64,000 bases of DNA from a virus. The position numbers and the translations under genes are program-made. This document shows positions 37,801 to 42,732 of the stretch, piece after piece (position 1 is the first letter of the stretch; every line of letters starts with the position of its first letter). The stretch lies in the IMG/VR virus record IMGVR_UViG_3300040770_000181, positions 17,251 to 81,250 of that record. One strand, written 5' to 3'. Below the pieces are notes generated by a model. The model saw only the letters and a list, made by a program, of their open reading frames with translations, had not been told where the DNA came from and searched no databases.

Positions 37801-39843
37801 CATAACTTTTGAACCAGCATATACAAGTTTTTCTATAACAGCATCTGAGTAAACTCTTTCTCCTGTTTCTTTATTTACAACACCTGAATATTTTAACGTA
37901 GCAGCATCATACATTTTAGAAGCATGTGCAGCATGAGTTTCTATATTAGCTAACCTAGCAAGGAAAGATTCCTTAGTATCCAAAGCTGTAGCAACTTCTG
38001 TTTGTTGTAACCCTACAAAGTTTTCTATAGCAGCTAATCTAAGATCTGCTATTTCTGAAGCTATTGCATCTTTAGCACCATATTTTAAACGAGTGGCTAT
38101 AAAGTTATGGGCATAATCAAATTCAAGATCTTTAGATTCTAAAATATCTCCTCTTCTAATTGCAGCTTCTCTATCAGCTTGTATACTTTCTGCAGCAACA
38201 ACATTACGATAAGCATCTATCATCTTATCTTTTATTCTTGTTTTGTTCAAAGCTACTATAGATGTTTCTCTATCTATAGATTCTTGTCCACCATATCCAG
38301 TAAAACCTCTTTCACCTATTTTTCCAGTTTGTCCAAAAGAAGGCAAACCATTTTTTACTCCAACAATACCTGAAGATTGTAAAGCTCCAGAAAATGCTCC
38401 AGTAAATATATTAAGAGTACCTTCTCCTGTAGTTAAAGCTTCTTTAACACCAAACAATAAACCATCTGCTAAAGCAGAAGGAGTTTCATTACGGTATTTT
38501 TTATCAAAATAATGCTGAGTACCTGTTTGAATAGCAAACTGTGCTCCTTCTTCAAAACCTTCTGAAGTGTTAAAAAACAAAGAAGCAACATTTTTAGCTT
38601 GATACATTCTTTTCCCAAATCCTTTTGCTGCTAAAGAGGAAACATATTCTCCTTCTGCATTTCTAACAACATTATTTAATATGTTTTTTTCAGCTTTAAA
38701 AGAAGAAGAAAATATTTTAGGAAGTTGTATGTAGTTAGTTGCTGTTAATAAAGCAGTATTTAAACCAAAACTCCAATCACCAACTTCTGCAGCAGCTCTA
38801 TTAATTTCTTCTAACTCCATTCCGTCTGGAGCATAACCATATTTTTCAGTAAAGTCAGCAATTTTCTCAGCTCTAAATTGTTGAGAGTTACCCAAAGCTT
38901 CCATACCAGCTTCACCAAATGTACCAAACGTTGCAACAATAGCCCGATCAGATTGCATTAAACCTTTACCAATGTTAACTTTTGCACCACCCCAAAGGTT
39001 TTCAAGTGCTGAAGTTGTTCTTGCCATTCTTTCAGCAGCAGGAAGCAATGAAGCTTCAGCAATAGCAGTGTCAGCAGATGCAGCAAGTTTAGACCCTGCT
39101 CCCATTAACTTACCTGTTAATCCAATTGCTTTTAATGCACCACCCCAAGCAAAACCTGAAGCCATTGCACCTACAGAAAATCCTAAGTTTTTAATAATAT
39201 TATCAAATAAAAAGTTACCAGAAAATACATTAGCTGGTTCCCACCAATCTCCTGTTCTTTCTCTTTCTGTTTTATAATGAGCAAAGCTGTCTTCCATCTC
39301 TGCTGTAACATTATTAAGATAATTAGTAAGGTCATTATTATAAAATGATTCTACTTTACCATCTTCTGCTGCTTTAGCTATCCCATAAACAAGTCCTGCT
39401 GTACCATTAACAAAAGTAGTAGTAGCAATTCCTGCCATTTTAACAACACCATTAACTGCTTTTTGGCCAAGAGTTTGTCCTCCTGCATATGCAGTTTCAT
39501 TATCAATTCCTTTATATGTTAAAGGATATCTGTTAGATAATTGATTTGTATTAATTGTAAATTTAGTAGTATCTTCTGCTGAACCATTAGCTCTTGCCAT
39601 ACTTTCAGCAATAGAGTCTGTTTTTATATTTGCATTGTTAGACTGCCCTCTAATAGGTCTTGGGCCTGCACTTGATCTTTGAGCAGGTTGAGTGGTATCC
39701 ATACTACCAGCATCTCCTACATTTGTACCTCTTTCTCCTAACCAAGCGTCAAATCCACTATCAGTGGATGCAGGGGTTAGTGATGGTGTTGCTGGACTTA
39801 GTAATTGTAAATCTTGTGGTGTCAATAAGTTTTCTTCTTCCAT
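25804..39843 (-). CDS. Giant virion protein, 4679 aa, with crAss-like RNA polymerase signature
   Basis: One continuous frame. Order: Ser/Thr-rich N-terminus; Gly/Ala-rich hydrophobic region about 130-270; coiled coils about 960-1200; zincin-like segment H2121-E2122-V-F-E2125 with downstream EELAEEF 2172-2178; polymerase region with SGSK K3191 and RIPT 3500-3503, then 35 residues and DFDID at D3539, D3541, D3543; ASCH-like domain about 4415-4540 (MQPDNIAKIKAGTKTITNRS). The RxPT...DxDxD layout matches the catalytic region of multi-subunit polymerase beta' and the virion RNA polymerase of crAss-like phage phi14:2. The third position is Ile instead of Gly. Expected to be packaged, enter the cell and transcribe early genes. 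At 4679 residues it is far longer than phi14:2 gp66. Confidence 0.82.
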   Translation of the reverse strand: MEEENLLTPQDLQLLSPATPSLTPASTDSGFDAWLGERGTNVGDAGSMDTTQPAQRSSAGPRPIRGQSNNANIKTDSIAESMARANGSAEDTTKFTINTNQLSNRYPLTYKGIDNETAYAGGQTLGQKAVNGVVKMAGIATTTFVNGTAGLVYGIAKAAEDGKVESFYNNDLTNYLNNVTAEMEDSFAHYKTERERTGDWWEPANVFSGNFLFDNIIKNLGFSVGAMASGFAWGGALKAIGLTGKLMGAGSKLAASADTAIAEASLLPAAERMARTTSALENLWGGAKVNIGKGLMQSDRAIVATFGTFGEAGMEALGNSQQFRAEKIADFTEKYGYAPDGMELEEINRAAAEVGDWSFGLNTALLTATNYIQLPKIFSSSFKAEKNILNNVVRNAEGEYVSSLAAKGFGKRMYQAKNVASLFFNTSEGFEEGAQFAIQTGTQHYFDKKYRNETPSALADGLLFGVKEALTTGEGTLNIFTGAFSGALQSSGIVGVKNGLPSFGQTGKIGERGFTGYGGQESIDRETSIVALNKTRIKDKMIDAYRNVVAAESIQADREAAIRRGDILESKDLEFDYAHNFIATRLKYGAKDAIASEIADLRLAAIENFVGLQQTEVATALDTKESFLARLANIETHAAHASKMYDAATLKYSGVVNKETGERVYSDAVIEKLVYAGSKVMDYDRRLPELNSELAVAGVNTMAVLEDVMVSGIPSEESIKGALADVADSDTLDKDDLKVALQDVIELAMRRREFVKEYQDIKNKPENYTEKPAGEKKLAEETPKEKITIKTKNGDRQVEIGTEYALGKTIAYTAKGAAVFSQPRLTVLGKNEDGTIKIKGSNGVIRDVSEAEFNSYSLTKSSEMLANPKYKFLEANQNKIYKNYNIKDSKGQPVRGRLEYNHAKDRLTFAYVDDNGVVQRKEVWNNQFVAQKDYKQAMLVAVGELTAAEQTALVEFGKAKTTVSERLKVRNSIISDLYTNGVKRVEEITKKLERNKERFEKEKAALEEIRDREQAKGDLTAKGTVRKRPNVILRRTIAALADLHTTVEAETKTLKEEKEDLESNIPFFKDFLDTLETLPESGRDMIKQLKDDINVLDDVIKITSDAIKSNESLLKQIEDTLQRTLSIFNDYIKRIKEDNPNVPLSIDALQANLEKMLGEEGAQYFIDNKQGFTAQVLELEADLNDFYEELGIPKLNAQLEKVIEEIADLDKGIDKLINEQIAKAEILAAFEQYAADIETLRLEAIKMQENEELKKSFLGTLMNSVQNFFGTRPYEAAPKKTDMQVVTSTKPVDDGKPHQKRANIFGNNLHTFKNRDEIRGQVVTNKTENDVIPGLVEHLMSDLSAKDRAKYSNDDVIVLVMTDEEGFPVDQEGVRIPEGGDAINNGIYQVFPAAELKGNYYNAAGQKVYGSMFRDDTHPDDVAVLEKRYKEWRDEQLALTDAPYSEAITASFGIPELVTTTDSKGITTVPSDARTSAEDAGLITQDTLRQNKVVEVASTGDTVDENNVIFESPKGRVFLRIAGVGMAKLFNRKFNSTEAETMFDVMLQITKNTMKQGEISEDSKELFDWLKTVVYWGIAKYPDGRRKDAGYNNIWFESAQNEEGKMVQKLFMSGLNKDSQKAFDFTPSGLLERKTDILYLLNNMYLNTNSSVVNKSDAVNIPYIQITGVNSDGSVNKVVWQNYQSYLLSNKTPDGKNRSAKEIPLATQFRPISEDQPTNRKAIYFTLDGNKERFDIPVRTKTAPTATKPAVTVTVTPTVTPTVTPTPTASTVVFDGVTENIYNNATIGNVYFTIDAAFNVEVNKEKSLPAIEIQSTGTSQDEINFAYSVIKKSLAKKYREEKEAADKAAEKATQKSPAEILAEKINVLVNERKNDKVVQKAIRDSNQQLITLEALDAAMKAWDDANGLTALVAEYDALTRPAPVTPVFVMDGLNTISHPVFGNLVFTIAPTGKVTLDLDQTLPAIIKLSLTYPVAPADMNKTEEQQRDIAQQKAASVFIKSIEAKVEPFVKASQMPNQPAVADPPVGQAAPVTVLDAGDDIPPPTPVNDDNYRLVQEYVSQTIPPENWAQVEEFIKANFPNVPVYRVKNIIQATNGRQAWGMLHDGAIYIYENAEAGTAYHEVFEAVWKMFTGPADKQTIIDEFRDRKGTYIDRFTGERIAYSVATNEQLKEELAEEFRDFVMTGKIADRKKGGSLISRMFSELVAFIKEFFTGEAALSNTQKLFSKIGNGYYKDYNPYTSGLSYANKGIIDVANATGDATSAFRVVGIPEVQFHDIIQHMTYSTLANMIKDDKSVFTIESINKTELYTRLKAEVLNLISIKRTTAISADDIIGANNFTTLYRTVSAQWDNIVKEHVLNLKSYSVDFDENDEIVLEDDSASTTGKGEYDGADKIDSFRKSNSAIKLMLGTLPEKQLIDGVLKNKPSSIGGRTLLPADKVYIDLVSELHNSVNIEDMFKKLNGMAMKNDNYSLLYSRMTGKKPGTTLNLADIKAHDFQLIASFWKSMKKQNADIVTVFVLGDGSVVIGDTTLNNASKQQKRELISKMSQTIKQDQSPFFTYNKENYKFYASAKLKALPEFNVKAPEGYVNFLKNLGINITLRDVKFNLDDTQRALFFEAVTKIKESLVVIGDPQMITDANGKQTEGDSAITVVNARTLNIDKRLSQLSVVLAILDKPDHESTYFNINGERSQTFIGTNVVSDLHNTLSKMKSISELDGTAYKYLLTDSFTKGSVLLGKMFDLIGNGGRKQGTNDLLKVTIIDGTNNESTGKKKQSSKQSIKERIVQEINLNISGKYANLVPGDASLEYFVKMHTADSPFVSNATYKLDKHKEIFRDYFFAEVNLAKEKRNIPSVKGRNTTDLRFFKSILGDALHNEIMSTANSKYSAEQLYYGYGKGAAFKGYQAKIDAAVQAFIEKEANETADLLAQYQITEYTEDGFVVKELLFNEMENLTPETLLQELRLLAANYMISNIELHKIIYSDPYQYKDELKRIKNFNSPGQPLISNSSVVNTSLNKLYNEDKGYAEGDIGHTDMLRDHFRTITAEDVLSVNDLQDYDDAYEETDGGGYITLKANRVFKLRDGSWTEANERQYMFDIAYEKNVKGIKLSDEEKVLFKAGNPEIKSTYTPIKPITRGSKDNGRNYNDIVLHKFALVPLSFRILHIMNPNSNAIKLYNKMQKEDIDYAVFASGSKVGTEKVSPLYTSTGAFDETPFQSQEELDGTLKTSDLRAVSKIPFSIVAVQSEVPSKDTPMVTQGSQITKLATMDFLEAGVPVDFKIFDKEGKKIEDFDLRFAAWMEVGTEEAKEIASPLYKEIKHNQALLEAKTIEGYNSLLKKLGLVESTVDGKKQYTIKDRTKLIDTLRDEIIKREVNYNLLDAFEGFEKGHVVLEATPVYQQIRNILYSIADKNIVRPKISGGMKVQVSSALLEENRVVTGELNGKPVYSSDVLKFYEDEDGKRYCEVMVGRWFKSKKTDAELLAYFNNSPEGQKELAALAGIAYRIPTQKQNSIDVFKIKKFLPKEFGDSVIIPSALVKKAGSDFDIDKLSMYLKNLFSDNAGRLKVVPFFGIGDKAKEQYGKLYDAGYFDDYVAGIKDSLPLGSMEDALMESMFPEEYSTQREDVIDTLYKKSLENEYIQSLENLVSHESNFASLVKPNDASSLKALSEDIQKQMGNVKIDYTSVGNMLSRKFMTGLRHAFVSGKQAIGIAAVAQTGHAQRQRSLTYIDLDRLNGDLIDDADKIILGGTTNSNVFATNPNINFQEYNSAMVNGKRRPILSRIKDAAGDFISDVNGMFIDGYVDISKGPWIMELGATPNVTSTWLFLSDLGVPIKTVAYFMNQPIIRDYLANIENKGYSWLFIDSIATETMDEYKTTKVMEVLGIPSEQELYKMLPFNKKENRDNMDDVQKLQQQYILKEFLKYAKMSSHMFNVTQGTNHDTANFNDPYLVFKKRIQLERAKKTIISSVTDILESSFVGPLTETINDFRDAFAQILISDKPKIRAVMESVLLPYVNLNDRDFVKVSQKAVNDMFDWAIQTSPEFVQNIKSVLLGSETEKSSSVKIIDYIDTILGNELKGIKPNTEHPLFGNIIVNSLKMDSGENQGKVNNLYLAGRDNKVYDQNLVIYGFNELREHLKSENKDLYAQLVRVALLQSGLNKSKISFTTLLPYNDFQKIYNETLSNLENISNLAEFSNLNVFERENYSNTDIVPVRRAKLLQSMYDDRLYNPDESIDLKLKDAVKKGQLPKIIAISPFTSEGRNDFITYSSETYVGKAEKARRRKVGDYSHIHRVLLQKVYTTNDKGEKVPLMQVTESKMTGKITRKFLFKAINAWGDSFRAQEFYDTKRESALDNGYDKVIETRDATGKLLTSAEVEDSVIENILGLSVEQPTQTVDPAIMAAAKEAARVASAAVVAAKSRLEMQPDNIAKIKAGTKTITNRSTELQSGTYTLPDGTEVTLTPLGMGKVVGDVIRFIAGSTMAKDDLAKGEGFTDWAEFERDNKFSKNFINGTQSRHFYNVVVVSKVSGIPQGGTDIVGLNERLDAYGFTRLVLPSNYYEGTRPVGRLNSFKDSIKQVSDNMQVLMDVDFNEFDFISSEDKQKLIDLRPKVAQFAKLNMAISTNATRTAAIEKRYAELSNEVLNEFVSIIGKHVESQLGKTLTTSQELIEETWQEELNDDSCTPF

Positions 39844-39845
39844 GA

Positions 39846-42644
39846 TTATAGTCCATTGTTTATTAAATTGTCGAGCATTGCTTTGTTATTTATATCTGAT
39901 GTAATCCATTTAGTTGCGTCATCTGCACTTGTAAAACGGTTAGGGGTTATATCTCCTTTGTTTGCTTTAGCAGGAACACCTATTACGCCAGCGTTTGTTT
40001 TTACATATAAGTATACACCATGTCCTCCTCCGTCTAATTTAACAACTTCTGCTCCTAAAACATTTGTTGAATTAAATTTTTCTTGGAACATACTACCAGG
40101 AATCATAGCTCCCTTATAAGCATCAGGATGATTTGGTTTAAGTTTACCTGCATTTGTAGTACCAGCAACTCCACTTGCTTGTAAGCGTCTGGCTGTTGCT
40201 GAAGGGCCTGCAGGAACATCAATAATAGACCCTTTTAAATAATTAGCTTCCATAGAGCTAATAGGAATAGATTTTACTAAACCTGCTGCATTATATAAGT
40301 TTAAAGAGAAATCTTCTTTTTTACTAAAGGCTCCACCTCTATCTATTTGTATTTGTGTAGAAAAGTTTTTTTCATCTGTGTACAAACTATTAAAAGCATC
40401 CAAACCTCCTGTGTCTTTGTGATTGTTTAAAACTAATTTTACTCTATCATTAGTAGATTCTCTTTCTGCTCCTTTTGCATCTTTATTATAAATAGTATAA
40501 GCTAGTGGTTGTGGAGTAATAGAATTATCTGATAAATATTTTTCTTGGGCTGCAAGAACATTAGCAAATTTTTGACTGTTAACTGTTGCAACAGCTTTAA
40601 CTAAAGAAGGATTAGCAGGAGTTAATTGTCCAGAACTTTGTCCTAAACCTGTAACACCCATTAATTGATCAACACTCACTCCAAATTTTTGAGTAAGAGA
40701 AGCAGATGCTCTTTCATATTGTTTTTTTTCACTATCAGTTCTTGTAATAGTTCTTGCTGTACCAATAACTCCTCCTTGCATTCTTTGTACAATTGCTAAG
40801 TTTACTGCATCTGTTGCAGTGACTGTTGCTTTTAATTGTTTACGTGGTTGAAACAGTCCACGATTGGTTGGAAAAAATGTAGCATTGTCTTCTTCATAAA
40901 GAGTAATTTCAAATGGTTTGTATCCTTTACTTATTGATTCAACGTTAACTTCCTTTCCACCTGCAGCAACAACTAATGGATCGTTATTCATATTTGAATT
41001 TACAGAATCTGATTCATGTAAATTAGCTTCTGCCTGTTGTGCTAAAGGTATTTTTGTTAGTAGTCCTGAATAAAGAGGGTTTGCTACTAATGCTTTATTA
41101 GATGATACTTTTATTGCTCGGTCATACATTCTAACCATATACCCAGGCGCTGATTTTTCATAAGCTGCCATTTGTTTTCTTACTTGATCTGGTGTAGGTG
41201 TTTTTCCATTTCCAAAATTTAAAGCAGATATATACTCAGCAACAACATCTCCTTGAATTTTTTTAAAGTCAGATGCAATATCTTCTGTTGATTGCATAAA
41301 ATAACCAACATTAGATTGATAAGGAGTTCCTCCTGGAATTGCATCTCCAACAGTTGTTGGTTTTAATTTATTATTTGGATTAGTTTTATCATTGTCCCAT
41401 TTAGTCTGTGCTAAATTTGTGTTCATCCTTCCTGTTTCAGCATTATAATTAGCTGTAGCATTAGAAGCCCATCCTCTTGCAGATGCATCTTTTTGTGCCC
41501 AGTCATCTCTTGCAGCTTGTAACCTAGCTTGAGCAGCTTCATAAGGAACATTCTTCATAATTTCTGAAGTATATTGTTCAGTCACTCCACTCTTCATATA
41601 ATTGTTTCTAACAGACATAATTTCTAAAGCAGCTTTATATCCTTCAACAGAACCAAACTGTGCAGCTTCTGTTTCTTTAGCTAATGTTTCTTCTCCAATA
41701 CTAATAACTCTTGCTTCGATTGCAGAAACAGCTGATTGATAAGCTAGTTTTTCTTGAGGAGTTGTTACCTCTGTTGCCTTTTCCATTAGTTCAATTTTTC
41801 TTGCTTCTAATGTTTCAATTGCTGATGCTTTTTCTCTTTCATATTTTTGTATAAAAGAATTAATATCAGAGTAGCCTCTGTAATTATATATACCACGCAT
41901 GGTTAATTCCTGCTTTGCTTCAGGTCTTTGTAAAACACCATCAATAGCAGCAGCAACATTTTGACTAAATCTACCTTCTTTTTTTTCTCTAATAGCGTAA
42001 TCAGAAAGAATAGGCTGACCTTTAGAGTCATGCATAATTCTTTTATTTTCATCCATTCTAAATACATTATCTGCGCTCCATTTACTTTCTCCAACAGCTT
42101 TAATTGCTTCTAGCATATTTTTATCTATGTCCCAAGATTGATCATACTTACCATTAAAAGCAACAGCAGATCCATCTTCTTCAAGAAGATTAGTATTATT
42201 ATAATATTTGCTACGCTTTAAACCATAATAGTATTCTGCATGAGGAGTAAGTTTACCTTCCTTTTTATCAGATTCCATCTGGGCTACTTGTTTTCTATCG
42301 TTTGCAGTAGATGATACAGCAGATCTAATGATACTATCATTTGCTATATTTTTAATCATACTAGTAGTAGAATTCTGTAATTGAAAATTAGAAAAATCTC
42401 CACCAGCAATTCCTTTTAAACGATTACCTGTATCATTTAATTTAGATTGAATATAAGATTTATCTACATCTCTACCTATGTCAAGACCAGCAACTTGATC
42501 AATACTTTCTTGTATTTTTTGGTATCCTTCATTGTATTGTTGTTGCTTCTGCATACCAACTTTAACCATTGCATCAATGGGTTGTTGTTCTACATAAGGG
42601 TTAAAGGTGGAGAGAGCTTGTGTATTATCTGTAAATGAAGCCAT
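39846..42644 (-). CDS. crAss-like virion cargo protein, 932 aa
   Basis: Starts MASFTDNTQALSTFNPYVEQ followed by QPIDAMVKVGMQKQQQYNEG, an N-terminal pattern I recall from large internal virion proteins of crAss-like phages. Long helical stretches of Glu/Lys/Ala (residues about 260-340) and a Ser/Thr-rich C-terminal half without catalytic motifs follow. It lies 2 nt from the polymerase gene and has a strong promoter of its own at 42661-42691. Probably co-packaged and ejected with the polymerase. Function beyond structure unknown. Confidence 0.75.
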   Translation of the reverse strand: MASFTDNTQALSTFNPYVEQQPIDAMVKVGMQKQQQYNEGYQKIQESIDQVAGLDIGRDVDKSYIQSKLNDTGNRLKGIAGGDFSNFQLQNSTTSMIKNIANDSIIRSAVSSTANDRKQVAQMESDKKEGKLTPHAEYYYGLKRSKYYNNTNLLEEDGSAVAFNGKYDQSWDIDKNMLEAIKAVGESKWSADNVFRMDENKRIMHDSKGQPILSDYAIREKKEGRFSQNVAAAIDGVLQRPEAKQELTMRGIYNYRGYSDINSFIQKYEREKASAIETLEARKIELMEKATEVTTPQEKLAYQSAVSAIEARVISIGEETLAKETEAAQFGSVEGYKAALEIMSVRNNYMKSGVTEQYTSEIMKNVPYEAAQARLQAARDDWAQKDASARGWASNATANYNAETGRMNTNLAQTKWDNDKTNPNNKLKPTTVGDAIPGGTPYQSNVGYFMQSTEDIASDFKKIQGDVVAEYISALNFGNGKTPTPDQVRKQMAAYEKSAPGYMVRMYDRAIKVSSNKALVANPLYSGLLTKIPLAQQAEANLHESDSVNSNMNNDPLVVAAGGKEVNVESISKGYKPFEITLYEEDNATFFPTNRGLFQPRKQLKATVTATDAVNLAIVQRMQGGVIGTARTITRTDSEKKQYERASASLTQKFGVSVDQLMGVTGLGQSSGQLTPANPSLVKAVATVNSQKFANVLAAQEKYLSDNSITPQPLAYTIYNKDAKGAERESTNDRVKLVLNNHKDTGGLDAFNSLYTDEKNFSTQIQIDRGGAFSKKEDFSLNLYNAAGLVKSIPISSMEANYLKGSIIDVPAGPSATARRLQASGVAGTTNAGKLKPNHPDAYKGAMIPGSMFQEKFNSTNVLGAEVVKLDGGGHGVYLYVKTNAGVIGVPAKANKGDITPNRFTSADDATKWITSDINNKAMLDNLINNGL

Positions 42645-42660
42645 AGTCTATATTGTTTAA

Positions 42661-42691
42661 CAAAAGTAATAGAAAAAATTAGAACTACCAA
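42661..42691 (-). promoter_or_regulatory. Bacteroidota-type promoter for the virion polymerase operon
   Basis: Minus strand: TTG (complement of 42689-42691), 20-nt spacer, TACTTTTG (complement of 42661-42668). Exact -7 match, 16 nt before ATG 42644. It overlaps the weak hairpin 42686-42712 that follows the upstream gene. It would serve the 932-, 4679- and 1615-residue genes and perhaps the fibres. Confidence 0.7.
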
Positions 42692-42712
42692 GTTTATTAG
42701 TTAGACTTGGTA
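42686..42712 (-). terminator. Possible weak terminator/attenuator hairpin
   Basis: Minus-strand stem TACCAAG / CTTGGTA around a 13-nt loop, then AGTTCTAATTTTTT. Stability is low. It lies 20 nt after the stop of the 902-residue gene, and its 3' arm contains the TTG of the next promoter, so ending and starting of transcription are packed together. Confidence 0.4.
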
Positions 42713-42732
42713 ATTCTTTATAATTAAGTTAG

